DNA from: Limnobacter parvus
GTDB lineage: Bacteria; Pseudomonadota; Gammaproteobacteria; Burkholderiales; Burkholderiaceae_B
Assembly (NCBI RefSeq): GCF_024623725.1
Contig: NZ_JANKHG010000017.1
Location: 535,265-599,264, forward strand
Reading direction: 5' to 3'
Length of the DNA stretch: 64,000 bases
Shown here: positions 18,254 to 27,164 of the stretch, one piece after another
Position numbering within the stretch: the first letter of the stretch is position 1
Layout of the letters: every line of letters begins with the position of its first letter
Made by a program: the position numbers and the translations under genes
The notes under the pieces: model-generated
What the model was told of the DNA's origin: nothing
Database searches by the model: none
Seen by the model: the letters and a program-made list of their open reading frames with translations, nothing else

Positions 18254-18541
18254 CTAAGACGCGTTTCTTGGGGCTTCCTCAGCGGAATCCTCAGTTGAAT
18301 CAATGGCCAAAGCGTGAATTTCTTTTTTCATCCAATCTGCCAAAGCATCATACACGAGACGATGGCGCGCTAAGGTTCTTAGCCCATTGAAGCGGGCAGA
18401 CTTCAGTTTCACGCGGTAGTGCCGCCCACCAGACTTCGCGCCCTCATGCCCAGCATGCAAGTGTGATTCGTCGATTACTTCAACTTCAGCCTCCAGGCTG
18501 GTTTCAAGTCTTTGCTTGATGTCTTCACTGGTCACAGTCAT
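18254..18541 (-). CDS. BolA family protein
   Basis: A 95-residue BolA-like protein. BolA proteins partner with monothiol glutaredoxins in iron-sulfur handling and some bind DNA. The visible core runs from IKQRLETSLEAEVEVIDES through HYRVKLKSARFNGLRTLARHRLVYDALADWM, with the RxxRHRLVYxAL helix and the conserved HALAI end. The C-terminus is a short acidic tail. It sits 2 nt downstream of yciB and 53 nt upstream of the parvulin gene. Which BolA subfamily it belongs to cannot be decided here. Confidence 0.92.
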   Translation of the reverse strand: MTVTSEDIKQRLETSLEAEVEVIDESHLHAGHEGAKSGGRHYRVKLKSARFNGLRTLARHRLVYDALADWMKKEIHALAIDSTEDSAEEAPRNAS

Positions 18542-18543
18542 TT

Positions 18544-19167
18544 TTACTTGGCCTCGCTGCTTTCTTTCATGTGCTTGGACATGTAGATCCCTTGCCCAAC
18601 CACGAACACCAAAGTGGCCCCCAATGAACCAAACAATTTGAAGTCAACCCACACCTCAGTTGAAAAGGTGTAAGCGACCACAATGTTCAAAACGGCCATG
18701 ACCACAAAAAAGCTGACCCAAGCCCACAACAAAGTAGCCCAGGCATGGGCGGGAAGGTCAACTTGGCCTTTCATCATCATTTCGATGGGGTTGCGCTTGA
18801 ATGCGTAAGCGATCAGGAAACCAGCTGCCATGGCCAGGTAAAGGACGGTTGGCTTCCACTTGATGAAAGTTTCGTTTTGCAAAATCAAGGTGGCGCCACC
18901 GAATACAGCGATCAGGGCCAGCCCAATCCACTGCATGTTTTCTACCTTCTTGCCAGTGGCTTTCTGGTAAATGATTTGCAGCACCGTGGCCAAAATGGCA
19001 ACCACCGTGGCCAGCAAAATCGGCAATTGGGCGGTTTGAATTTCAGCGCTGGAAACACTGGTCAAGAGGGGTTCGAGCAAAGATTGTGTTTGTTCTAAGT
19101 TACTGCCAGCCCATTTAAAGCTGACGAAGAACAGAACAATTGGAAGAAAGTCGAGTAGCAGTTTCAT
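18544..19167 (-). CDS. yciB: Inner membrane septation protein A (YciB/IspZ)
   Basis: A polytopic inner-membrane protein linked to septation and envelope integrity. From ATG 19167 the product is 207 residues, beginning MKLLLDFLPIVLFFVSFKWAG, with five to six hydrophobic helices and the HAWATLLWAWVSFFVVMAVLN segment typical of YciB. The open frame continues 49 codons upstream into msrB, but that part has no resemblance to YciB. The start lies 31 nt after the msrB stop. A YciB-BolA-parvulin order is common in Burkholderiales. Confidence 0.94.
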   Translation of the reverse strand: MKLLLDFLPIVLFFVSFKWAGSNLEQTQSLLEPLLTSVSSAEIQTAQLPILLATVVAILATVLQIIYQKATGKKVENMQWIGLALIAVFGGATLILQNETFIKWKPTVLYLAMAAGFLIAYAFKRNPIEMMMKGQVDLPAHAWATLLWAWVSFFVVMAVLNIVVAYTFSTEVWVDFKLFGSLGATLVFVVGQGIYMSKHMKESSEAK

Positions 19168-19198
19168 GTTGTAGTTGTGGTGTTGTTGCGCTGAAAAA

Positions 19199-19612
19199 TT
19201 ATGCCGATGAATCACTAGCAAAAGGCTCAAAAGCCAGGCTGACTGAGTTGATGCAATAGCGCAGGCCCGTTGGCGCTGGCCCGTCTTCAAACACGTGGCC
19301 CAAATGCGAATCACATATTTTACAGGTCACTTCGGTGCGAACCATGCCGTAACTGCGGTCTGAGTGTTCCTCCACGTTGTCGGGGTTCAGTGGCGCGAAG
19401 TAACTGGGCCAGCCGCAGCCAGAATCAAATTTAGTGTCAGAAGCAAACAAGGGGGTGCTGCAACAAACACAGCGGTATATGCCGGGTTCGTGGTGGTCCC
19501 AATATTCGCCGGTAAAGGCGCGCTCAGTACCTTTTTTGCGGGTTACTTCAAAGCTGGTGGGCGTTAGTTCTTCGCGCCACTGTTCTTCAGTTTTTACTAC
19601 TTTCTCAACCAT
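19199..19612 (-). CDS. msrB: Peptide-methionine (R)-S-oxide reductase
   Basis: MsrB reduces the R epimer of methionine sulfoxide in oxidised proteins. The 137-residue product has the two zinc CxxC pairs (Cys48/51 in [11 protein letters not shown] and Cys97/100 in [11 protein letters not shown]) and the catalytic Cys120 in RYCINSVSL. The SGCGWPSY stretch (about 64-71) is also typical. No signal peptide is present, so it is cytoplasmic. It is followed by yciB on the same strand. Confidence 0.96.
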   Translation of the reverse strand: MVEKVVKTEEQWREELTPTSFEVTRKKGTERAFTGEYWDHHEPGIYRCVCCSTPLFASDTKFDSGCGWPSYFAPLNPDNVEEHSDRSYGMVRTEVTCKICDSHLGHVFEDGPAPTGLRYCINSVSLAFEPFASDSSA

Positions 19613-19648
19613 TTCATCGTCTCCATGGTGACTTATTCATGCGCCGCT

Positions 19649-21214
19649 TCAAGACGAACAGCTTAGCACCAGTGTTTTTGCCCAGTCGGGCGGTTCGGCG
19701 GTGTATTCAGCTGGCAATTGCGCTGCACTGTAAGGATCAGACAGCGCTGCGAACAATCGGTTCACCTCGGTAAAATCGCCTTGTTGAGATTGCTCAATGG
19801 CGTTTTGCAGCAAGTGATTGCGCAATATGAAGGCCGGGTTGACCAGGTTCAACTGCGCTTGCCAGGCTGAAACTTCCACCTGCTTGTTTACCTGCAAAAG
19901 CCATTCATTCAGCCAAAGTTTCGCATTGTTCACCTGGTCTTCATCGCCCAAAGCCAAGGGAAAGAATGTACTTTTTTGCCAGGCGGCGAAGTTGTCCGCC
20001 GCGCTGGCTTGCGGATTCAATGCGGCGAGCGAACGGAAAAAGCGCGTGAAATCAAGCTTGTGTTCATGCATGAATTTCAGGGTGTTTTCAATCAGGGTGT
20101 CAGCCGACTCGCCTTGCTCTACAGACAACCCAAGCTTTCTCGCGAATAGGGCGCTGTGTTCGGTGTGAAATACATCGGCAAACCCATCGAGCAGGTTTTG
20201 CAGGTTTTCTTTGCTGTCGGGAATCAGTGGGCTAAGGGCCTGGGCCAGTGCATACAGGTTCCAGTGGGCAATGCGGGGCTGGTTGCGGTAGCTGTAGCGG
20301 CCCTGGTGGTCGGAATGGTTGCAAATGTGGTCAATATCAAACCCATCAATAAAACCATAGGGGCCGTAATCGATGGTCAGGCCCAGCAAACTCATGTTGT
20401 CGGTGTTCATCACGCCGTGGCAAAACCCCACGGCCTGCCATTGGGCCACCATGCGGGCGGTGCGTTCAACCACGATTTTCAACCAGGCCAGCAAACCTTT
20501 GTGAAAACTTTCCTCAGATTCACCCAGGTCAATTTCAGGGTGATGCTGCTCAATGTGCCAGGTCAACAGGTTGCGCAGTGCGTCGAGCTGATTGGTGTAG
20601 CAGAAAAACTCCACATGTCCGAATCGCATGAAACTTTCACTGACGCGGCACACAATGGCGGCGGTTTCCGTGGTTTCGCGAAATACGGGGTCGGCACTGG
20701 CAGTCAGGCTGAGTGCGCGGGTGGTGGGTATGCCCAGCGCATGCATGGCTTCAGACGCCAAATATTCACGAATCGAGGAACGCAGCACGGCGCGGCCGTC
20801 GGCATGGCGGGAATAGGGTGTGGGGCCAGCACCTTTCAATTGCAGCTGGCGGTATTGCTTGCCTTTGCGTATTTCAGCGATCAGCAAGGCACGGCCATCG
20901 CCCAGTTGCGGCACAAATTGGCCAAACTGGTGGCCACAATACACGCTGGCCTGGCTTTGGTAGCCGGGAAAGGGCGTGTTGCCGGAAAGCGCATCAATGC
21001 CCTGTGTGCTGCTTAATTGCTCAACATTCAAGCCAATTTCCGAAGCCAATTCGGTGTTCAGGTGCAGCAGGCTGGGGGGCGTACGAAGTGGCGTGGCCGG
21101 TACCGCGGCCAAATACGGCGCGCCCAAACTTGCGTATTCCTGAACCAAAATAGAATCGTGATTATGAAACAAAGGGTGGTCCTGCAGTATAGTTTCGGTA
21201 AACAACCCCACCAT
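19649..21214 (-). CDS. selO: Protein adenylyltransferase SelO (YdiU)
   Basis: SelO is a pseudokinase-fold enzyme that transfers AMP from ATP to serine, threonine or tyrosine of target proteins in redox homeostasis. From ATG 21214 the product is 521 residues, starting MVGLFTETILQDHPLF. The family blocks YCGHQFGQFVPQLGDGRA, LKGAGPTPYSR, SEAMHALGIPTTRAL and HGVMNTDNMSLLGLTIDYGP are all present. The open frame extends upstream through the divergent ligase start; that extension is rejected because it overlaps the ligase and has no homology-like features. Confidence 0.95.
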   Translation of the reverse strand: MVGLFTETILQDHPLFHNHDSILVQEYASLGAPYLAAVPATPLRTPPSLLHLNTELASEIGLNVEQLSSTQGIDALSGNTPFPGYQSQASVYCGHQFGQFVPQLGDGRALLIAEIRKGKQYRQLQLKGAGPTPYSRHADGRAVLRSSIREYLASEAMHALGIPTTRALSLTASADPVFRETTETAAIVCRVSESFMRFGHVEFFCYTNQLDALRNLLTWHIEQHHPEIDLGESEESFHKGLLAWLKIVVERTARMVAQWQAVGFCHGVMNTDNMSLLGLTIDYGPYGFIDGFDIDHICNHSDHQGRYSYRNQPRIAHWNLYALAQALSPLIPDSKENLQNLLDGFADVFHTEHSALFARKLGLSVEQGESADTLIENTLKFMHEHKLDFTRFFRSLAALNPQASAADNFAAWQKSTFFPLALGDEDQVNNAKLWLNEWLLQVNKQVEVSAWQAQLNLVNPAFILRNHLLQNAIEQSQQGDFTEVNRLFAALSDPYSAAQLPAEYTAEPPDWAKTLVLSCSS

Positions 21215-21267
21215 TGTAGTCGGGGAAGGCGACAGAACACACGAATGACCTGGAGGAGAGACCGCAA

Positions 21268-22905
21268 ATGCAAGGTTTGATGATGAATATGCCCCTGTTG
21301 ATTTCATCGGTGATGGAACACGCAGAACGGCATCACCCACATGCTGAAATTGTTTCACGCCGCACGGAAGGCGACATTCACCGCACCACCTACGGGCAGG
21401 TGGCCAGGCGCACCAAGCAGTTGGCCAATACATTGACCAGTTTGGGGGTGCAGCAGGGTGAGAACATTGCCACGCTGGCCTGGAACGGTTACCGCCACGT
21501 GGAAATTTACTACGCGGTATCGGGGATGGGCGCTGTGGTGCACACCCTGAATCCGCGTTTGTTTCCCGAGCAGTTGGTGTACATCATCAACCATGCGAAA
21601 GACACCATGGTGTTTTTCGACAGCACCTTTGCCCCCTTGGTGAAAGCGATTGCGCCTGCTTGCCCCACTGTAAAACGGTGGGTGCAAATGTGTGATGAAG
21701 CTGCCATGCCTCCCGAGCCTGCAGTGGCAGGTTGCCTGAATTACGAGGCTTTGATCAAAGACGCTTCTGAACACTATGTGTGGCCACAACTGGATGAAAA
21801 CGCTGCTTCAGGGCTGTGTTACACCTCAGGTACAACCGGTAACCCCAAAGGTGCGCTGTATTCACATCGCTCAACTGTGTTGCACGCCATGGCTGCCTGC
21901 ACGCCAGATGCCTTGGGTTTGAGCAGCCGAGACACGATTTTGCCTGTGGTGCCCATGTTCCATGTGAACGCTTGGGGTATTCCATACATTGCCTTGATGA
22001 CAGGCGCCAAAATGGTGATGCCCGGCGGTGCTTTGGACGGTGCTTCAATTTACGAACTGCTGGAAAGCGAGAAGGTGAATTTCTCAGCCGGTGTGCCCAC
22101 GGTGTGGTTGGGCCTGCTGAACCATGTTCAGCAAAACGGGCTGAAGTTCACGTACTTTAACCGAACTGTAATTGGTGGCTCTGCTGCGCCTGAAGCCATG
22201 ATTAAAACCCTGAACAGCCTGGGTGTGGAAGTGATCCACGCTTGGGGCATGACCGAGCTTTCACCCCTGGGCACTGTGTGCCGTTTGAAGGCTCAACACC
22301 AGGACTTGTCGCTGGAAGACAAGCAAAAAATCATGCAAAAGCAGGGTACCGCAATCTTTGGTGTGGACATGAAAATTGTCAGCGATGACGGCGAAGAATT
22401 GCCGTGGGACGGCGAGGCCTTTGGCGACTTGCTGGTGCGCGGCCACTGGGTAATCGACAGCTACTATGGCGGCGAAGGTGCCAAAGCATTCACCACCGAC
22501 AAAGATGGCAAAAAGTGGTTTGCCACTGGCGACGTGTCGAAGATCAACCACGAAGGCTTCATGCAGATTACCGACCGAAGCAAAGATGTAATTAAATCTG
22601 GCGGGGAATGGATCAGCTCCATCGACCTGGAAAACGTGGCCATGGCCCACCCGGCGGTGCATGAAGCGGCGGTAATCTCCGTGTACCACCCAAAGTGGGA
22701 CGAGCGGCCGTTGCTGGTGGTGGTTCGCAAGCCCGGTGCAGAAGTAACGCGTGAGGAATTGCTGAATTTCTACGAAGGCAAGGTGGCCAAATACTGTTTG
22801 CCCAACGATGTGACGTTTGTGGATGAACTGCCGCACACTGCGACTGGTAAACTTCAGAAGCTAAAACTGCGTGAGCAGTTTAAAGACTACAAGTTGCCCA
22901 ATTAA
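21268..22905 (+). CDS. Medium/long-chain acyl-CoA ligase, AlkK-like
   Basis: An adenylate-forming enzyme that activates fatty acids to acyl-CoA. The 545-residue product has the AMP-binding motif YTSGTTGNPKGALYSH (about 189-204), the adenylate motif HAWGMTELSP, then TGDVSKIN and DRSKDVIKSGGEWIS before a C-terminal domain ending PHTATGKLQKLKLRE. Length and the N-terminus (LMMNMPLLISSVMEHA) resemble AlkK-type medium-chain ligases; substrate range is not decidable here. GGAGG lies at 21252-21256. It is divergent from selO. Confidence 0.9.
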   Translation: MQGLMMNMPLLISSVMEHAERHHPHAEIVSRRTEGDIHRTTYGQVARRTKQLANTLTSLGVQQGENIATLAWNGYRHVEIYYAVSGMGAVVHTLNPRLFPEQLVYIINHAKDTMVFFDSTFAPLVKAIAPACPTVKRWVQMCDEAAMPPEPAVAGCLNYEALIKDASEHYVWPQLDENAASGLCYTSGTTGNPKGALYSHRSTVLHAMAACTPDALGLSSRDTILPVVPMFHVNAWGIPYIALMTGAKMVMPGGALDGASIYELLESEKVNFSAGVPTVWLGLLNHVQQNGLKFTYFNRTVIGGSAAPEAMIKTLNSLGVEVIHAWGMTELSPLGTVCRLKAQHQDLSLEDKQKIMQKQGTAIFGVDMKIVSDDGEELPWDGEAFGDLLVRGHWVIDSYYGGEGAKAFTTDKDGKKWFATGDVSKINHEGFMQITDRSKDVIKSGGEWISSIDLENVAMAHPAVHEAAVISVYHPKWDERPLLVVVRKPGAEVTREELLNFYEGKVAKYCLPNDVTFVDELPHTATGKLQKLKLREQFKDYKLPN

Positions 22906-22938
22906 GGTTACCCAACTAAGGTTGCCCAACCAAAGTTA
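22897..22938 (+). repeat. Three tandem 14-bp repeats over a stop codon
   Basis: Units 22897-22910, 22911-22924 and 22925-22938 read cccaattaaggtta, cccaactaaggttg and cccaaccaaagtta. Copy 1 contains the last codons and TAA stop of the acyl-CoA ligase; copies 2 and 3 fill the start of the intergenic gap. This looks like slippage duplication of a gene end, followed by drift. Confidence 0.75.
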
Positions 22939-22962
22939 TTCAATCAATTCTAGAGAAGTTCA

Positions 22963-23265
22963 ATGATCAAGCACATCGTATTATGGCAGTTGAAAGACGA
23001 AGCCCTTGGCAACAACAAGGCCCGCAATATGGAACTGGTGAAAGAAAAGTTAATGACCTGCGCCAATATTGTTCCGGGTATTGTGGACTTTGAAGTGGGC
23101 TTGGGCGGAACCAGCCTGGAGTGCACCTACGACGTGGTGTTGTACTCCACTTTCGAGAACAAGGCTGCTTTGGACGCTTACGCGGTTCACCCCACTCACG
23201 AAGCCATCAAAAGCTTTATCGGCGAGGTGCGCAGCGCGCGCCAGTGCATGGACTACGAAGTCTAA
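22963..23265 (+). CDS. Dabb (stress-responsive alpha/beta barrel) domain protein
   Basis: A 100-residue single-domain protein of the dimeric alpha-beta barrel type. It begins IKHIVLWQLKDEA and has the family pattern of a central VPGIVDFEVGLGG followed by YDVVLYSTFENKAALDAYAVHPTHE. The domain is known from stress-induced and polyketide-cyclising proteins, but no reaction can be assigned here. It lies 57 nt after the acyl-CoA ligase on the same strand and is likely co-transcribed with it. It faces the NRDE gene convergently. Confidence 0.88.
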   Translation: MIKHIVLWQLKDEALGNNKARNMELVKEKLMTCANIVPGIVDFEVGLGGTSLECTYDVVLYSTFENKAALDAYAVHPTHEAIKSFIGEVRSARQCMDYEV

Positions 23266-23292
23266 AAAAGCGTTAATTTAAAAAGCATTAAG

Positions 23293-24093
23293 TCAAAGCT
23301 TGGGCGGTAGGGGTATTTCAAACCTTTGCTGCCCACTTTCATTTCCGGCCGGGTTGAAGGTAATTTCGGTGAAATGAACCGTGTTGTTGTGGTCCAGTAG
23401 CACGACCGCGCTTGACCGGGTGCCATACAAAGGCGACACAATTTTCACAGCCGACAACATTTTTTCCCACTCGTAAGGCACGCCCGTGCTGGGAAGTTGA
23501 TCATCGGCGGCAAGGCTCGTGTTGGCCAACAAATCAAATAAAGCCGATTCCAATTCCTTGATGGTTATAGCTTGTGTATTCGGGGTTTCAAGCTGTGATT
23601 TCAGGCCCGCTTCTAGCTTGCGGGTTTTGGGCCAAGGTGCGCCAAAGTGTCCGTTTGAAAGGCTGTGAATGCCTTGATTAAGCGATACCGTAAATGGCAA
23701 ATCATTCTGCAGTTTCAAGCCTTGATTGCTGGTGCAACTGAAAACCAGACTGTTCAAATTGCCGTGAATCAGGTTAAAGCCCGCATATCCAAGCGCATTT
23801 TCCTTGCTGGGGCCTTTGCCTGTGGCAATGGAATTCACAACCAGCTCGCCACGCGTGGGGGCAGTTGCGGGCATGTTCAAGGCGGAATTGCGTACATTGG
23901 TTAGCAAAGCAAATTCACTATTGGTACCCACCCCCAACCAGGCACCGCCCGATTGCAAGTCCTTTCCAGCAACCATGGTGGAATTCCAAACATGCAATGG
24001 GGCAGTGGGGCGGTTGTGAAACTCATCGCGATTGGCGACACAAATGAATGGAAAATCAGGGTGCGCGTTCAGCGCCACCGCGGCCAAGCACAT
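23293..24093 (-). CDS. NRDE/TANGO2 family protein
   Basis: A 266-residue protein of the TANGO2/NRDE family. It begins MCLAAVALNAHPDFPFICVANRDE, so Cys2 would be the N-terminal residue after methionine removal, as in Ntn-hydrolase folds. The FICVANRDEF motif names the family. The GGAWLGVG and LLTNVRN segments follow. Its biochemical role is unsettled; haem handling has been proposed for eukaryotic TANGO2. Its ATG shares a base with the stop of the DUF4936 gene upstream, so the pair is coupled. Confidence 0.92.
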   Translation of the reverse strand: MCLAAVALNAHPDFPFICVANRDEFHNRPTAPLHVWNSTMVAGKDLQSGGAWLGVGTNSEFALLTNVRNSALNMPATAPTRGELVVNSIATGKGPSKENALGYAGFNLIHGNLNSLVFSCTSNQGLKLQNDLPFTVSLNQGIHSLSNGHFGAPWPKTRKLEAGLKSQLETPNTQAITIKELESALFDLLANTSLAADDQLPSTGVPYEWEKMLSAVKIVSPLYGTRSSAVVLLDHNNTVHFTEITFNPAGNESGQQRFEIPLPPKL

Positions 24094-24410
24094 TATTTAC
24101 TACCCTTAGCGCCGACAGGGCTGAATACCTCGACATGCCGACTTGGTGGGTTGGGCAGCAGTGCGAAACTGGCCGCGGCCTGTATCTGCACTTTTCGCGT
24201 GAACTCTTCGATGTGATCCGCGTGCGCCGTGGCTGGGGTAATTACTTCCATCAATGTGAAGTAGGGCTTGTCGGCTTCCTCGCGCTGAAACAGCTCACCG
24301 CTTCCCAGCCCCTGATTCTTCAATGCATCCATCAGCTGGCCCGCGCAGGTCAGACCCAAGGCAATGTCTGCCTTGGGAATTCGGTAGTAAATGAACAGTT
24401 GGCGCATCAT
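24093..24410 (-). CDS. DUF4936 family protein
   Basis: A 105-residue soluble protein without catalytic motifs I can name. It begins MRQLFIYYRIPKAD (after an extra Met) and ends with a short basic tail. Size, the FIYYRIP start and placement beside ygfZ and an NRDE gene match the small DUF4936 family found in betaproteobacteria; this is recognition by pattern, not search. It overlaps ygfZ by 4 nt and the NRDE gene by 1 nt, so all three likely form one operon. Confidence 0.75.
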   Translation of the reverse strand: MMRQLFIYYRIPKADIALGLTCAGQLMDALKNQGLGSGELFQREEADKPYFTLMEVITPATAHADHIEEFTRKVQIQAAASFALLPNPPSRHVEVFSPVGAKGSK

Positions 24411-25321
24411 GCAACTTCAAACACATTGCCTTTCTGATGCACATCGTAAGGTGGCGCATTCACCTGCAGGCTGACTTCACCCAAATCATTTTTGACTGTG
24501 AATGTGGCCCCTGCCTGTTCCGTATCACCCACGGCCAATTCAACCAACAGGTGTTGCACGCCATTGTGTGAAACAGCGGTGGCCACTTGCCCAGCGGGTT
24601 CGTTTTCTTTACCGGCCAGCCAAACATCTTGTCCGGCCAGTACAAGCACATCTGAATTGGCAGTGGCCTGAAACACGCGGCGTTTTACCTTGCCCAGGTA
24701 GTGGCTGCGTGCCACGATTTCCTGACCGGGATAACAACCTTTGCTGAAACTGACACCACCCACCAGGTCAAAATTAATGGCTTGTGGAATGAACATTTCA
24801 ACTGTGGCCTGCGACACGTAGGCGATACCCAACTGCTGCAGGGCAAATTCGAACGCATCGTCTGCTTCAGCCTGTTCTAACGCCCCAGTGGCTGCAACTA
24901 GCTGAAACCCCGGTGTAGTACCGTTTAGCTGGCGCAGGCTGGCAGTGGCATTTTTAACGTCGGCTGAGTCTTCCCACTGCACACGCATGGGTGCCACCAA
25001 GGCGGAATCTGGCAAATAGGCAAGCTTGTATTCAGCAGTGCAATCGCGCACCTTGCACTTGCTGCGCAACACAAACATGCTTAGGCGCTTCACCAGTGCG
25101 GGTATGGTTTCCTTGCGGCACATCAAAAACACTTGTTTGCCGTGACGCAGTACAAAAAAACTACCCAGCAGGCGGCCTTTGGCGGTGCACAGCCCGGCCA
25201 TGCGCAGCTGGCTTTCGGCCATGCCAGCCACATCGTTGCTCAATTGTGCTTGCAGAAATGCCACTGCATCGTCACCTTCTACGCCGATAACACCCCAACG
25301 TGATAAAAACTGTGCAGACAT
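24407..25321 (-). CDS. ygfZ: Folate-binding protein YgfZ
   Basis: A tetrahydrofolate-dependent protein that supports assembly or repair of certain iron-sulfur enzymes. From ATG 25321 it is 304 residues and begins MSAQFLSRWGVIGVEGDDA. The family signature KGCYPGQEIVARSHYLGKVK, with its conserved cysteine, lies near residue 200. The open frame extends another 142 codons upstream, across the mltG start region, and that part is rejected. The gene is divergent from mltG and heads the ygfZ-DUF4936-NRDE operon. Confidence 0.94.
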   Translation of the reverse strand: MSAQFLSRWGVIGVEGDDAVAFLQAQLSNDVAGMAESQLRMAGLCTAKGRLLGSFFVLRHGKQVFLMCRKETIPALVKRLSMFVLRSKCKVRDCTAEYKLAYLPDSALVAPMRVQWEDSADVKNATASLRQLNGTTPGFQLVAATGALEQAEADDAFEFALQQLGIAYVSQATVEMFIPQAINFDLVGGVSFSKGCYPGQEIVARSHYLGKVKRRVFQATANSDVLVLAGQDVWLAGKENEPAGQVATAVSHNGVQHLLVELAVGDTEQAGATFTVKNDLGEVSLQVNAPPYDVHQKGNVFEVA

Positions 25322-25387
25322 ACTGAAATCCTTTGTGTCGAACAAAACAAACCTGCGTTGATCACGGGCAAAAACTTTCCCGCTATC

Positions 25388-26506
25388 ATGAATACCAATC
25401 TCCACATTGTAGTGGCTTCTGGTAAGGTCTCGCCTGTTGATAACCCAAGGTATAGCAATCACGTGCGCAAAGGTCAAAAATCCAAGAAAGTGCTGAAGAA
25501 AAACACATCTGTGTGGCAATGGTTTAAGCACACTGTATTCGCGGTGGCAATTGTTGCAGTTGCAATGACTGTTGGCATTTATGGCTTGTTGAGCATGTCG
25601 ATTGAACGCAGTCAGGCGCGGGTGGATGCGCATGTGAGCAACGGCAAGGGCGCACGTGCCATTGCGGCAGAATTGAATCAGCAAGGCCTTGAAGTGAACC
25701 CCACTTTGTTTGTGCTTGCAGCGCGCTTGACCAACACGGCAGGGCAACTGAAAGCAGGGCGCTATGATTTGCCAGAAGGCATTAGCACTTTGGGCTTGGT
25801 GGATTATTTAAGCAAAGGGCAGGGCGTGCTGAGCAGTGTGGCCTTGGTTGAGGGGCAAACCGCGCGTGCCTTACTGGCTAAATTGCGCAACCAGCCTGAT
25901 TTGGTGGATGATTTGCAGGGCCTGGACCAACAGGCCATTGCCGTAAAAATGGGGTTGGAAGGTAACAGCCTGGAGGGCTGGATATACCCGGACACCTACA
26001 AATATTCACCGGGCTCGAAGTTGTCTGAATTGTTGGATCGGGCCGTTCGCTTGCAGAAGGTGGAGCTGGAAAAAGCCTGGGCAAAACGTGATCCCCAAAC
26101 CCCGTTGAAAACACCTTACGAGGCCTTGAAAATGGCATCGATTGTGGAAAAAGAAACCGGCTTGGCCAGCGACCGCGGCAAAGTGGCCAGCGTGTTTGTG
26201 AACCGCCTGCGCATTGGTATGTTGCTGCAAACCGACCCCACTGTGATTTACGGTGTGGGTGAAAAATTCGATGGCAATTTGACCCGAAAACACTTGCAAA
26301 CCGACACCCCTTACAACAGCTACACGCGTGCAGGTTTGCCGCCCACGCCCATTGCCACACCGGGTAAAGCTGCCCTGTATGCGGCCTTGAATCCCGATGA
26401 GACCCCATATTATTATTTTGTGGCCAAAGGTGACGGCGGCAGTTATTTCAGCAAGAATTTGAACGAGCACAACAACGCAGTCCGAAAATACCAACTTCGC
26501 CGGTGA
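25388..26506 (+). CDS. mltG: Endolytic murein transglycosylase MltG
   Basis: A YceG-family membrane enzyme that cleaves nascent peptidoglycan and limits strand length. From ATG 25388 the product is 372 residues, with one membrane helix (about 49-69), a LysM-like part, and the catalytic glutamate in SIVEKETG (about Glu254). The LPPTPIATPG motif lies near the C-terminus. The start is uncertain: no clear ribosome-binding site is seen, and an in-frame GTG at 25463 with AAGG upstream would give a more typical short cytoplasmic tail. tmk follows after 7 nt. Confidence 0.93.
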   Translation: MNTNLHIVVASGKVSPVDNPRYSNHVRKGQKSKKVLKKNTSVWQWFKHTVFAVAIVAVAMTVGIYGLLSMSIERSQARVDAHVSNGKGARAIAAELNQQGLEVNPTLFVLAARLTNTAGQLKAGRYDLPEGISTLGLVDYLSKGQGVLSSVALVEGQTARALLAKLRNQPDLVDDLQGLDQQAIAVKMGLEGNSLEGWIYPDTYKYSPGSKLSELLDRAVRLQKVELEKAWAKRDPQTPLKTPYEALKMASIVEKETGLASDRGKVASVFVNRLRIGMLLQTDPTVIYGVGEKFDGNLTRKHLQTDTPYNSYTRAGLPPTPIATPGKAALYAALNPDETPYYYFVAKGDGGSYFSKNLNEHNNAVRKYQLRR

Positions 26507-26513
26507 TTGCTTC

Positions 26514-27164
26514 ATGAAAAAACAGAAACAGGGTTATTTGATCAGTTTTGAAGGCGTAGACGGCGCGGGCAAATCTTCACACATTGCGCGGGTAAAAGCG
26601 CGCCTTGAAGGACAAGGTTTCGAGTGCCTGCAAACCCGTGAACCCGGCGGCACGCCCGTTGGTGAGGCCATTCGTGAATTGGTGCTTCACCACGACATGG
26701 ATGTGAACACCGAGCTGCTTTTGATGTACGCGGCCCGCCGGCAGCACATGGTGGAAACCATTCAACCTGCGCTGGACCGCGGTGTTTGGGTCATCACCGA
26801 CCGGTTTGAAGACAGCAGCTTTGCCTATCAGGCCGGTGCCGGTGGGGCAAGTTGGGAAGATTGCCAACAACTAAGCAAGTGGGCGTTGAAGGGTTTTGAG
26901 CCTGCGTTAACTTTCCTGTTCGATTTGCCCATTGCAGTGTCACAGGCGCGTATTCAAAGCAGGGCAGGCAACAGCGACAAGTTTGAGCAAAAGCCGACCA
27001 GTTACTTCGAGGCGGTGCGTGCGGGGTTTATCAAGCGTTCCCAACTGAACCCACGGCGCATTCGCTTGATTGATGCACAGCCTTCCGAACAGGAAGTGGG
27101 CGAAACCGTGCTGGCCGAGCTGGACAAATTCATGCGCACCAACCTGAACCTGGGCCTGGCATGA
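26514..27164 (+). CDS. tmk: Thymidylate kinase
   Basis: Phosphorylates dTMP to dTDP for DNA synthesis. The 216-residue product has the P-loop FEGVDGAGKSS (about 11-21) and the substrate motif TREPGGTPVGEAIREL. The DRFEDSSFAYQ segment (about 103-113) is also present. It ends in an ATGA overlap with holB. The mltG-tmk-holB-pilZ-tatD order matches that in pseudomonads and many proteobacteria, linking cell-wall, nucleotide and replication genes. Confidence 0.97.
   Translation: MKKQKQGYLISFEGVDGAGKSSHIARVKARLEGQGFECLQTREPGGTPVGEAIRELVLHHDMDVNTELLLMYAARRQHMVETIQPALDRGVWVITDRFEDSSFAYQAGAGGASWEDCQQLSKWALKGFEPALTFLFDLPIAVSQARIQSRAGNSDKFEQKPTSYFEAVRAGFIKRSQLNPRRIRLIDAQPSEQEVGETVLAELDKFMRTNLNLGLA

Noticed and set aside
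20156-21016. 286-codon plus-strand frame opposite selO
   Set aside because: It is antisense to a gene with clear SelO motifs, has low-complexity composition and no recognisable domain; a shadow frame.
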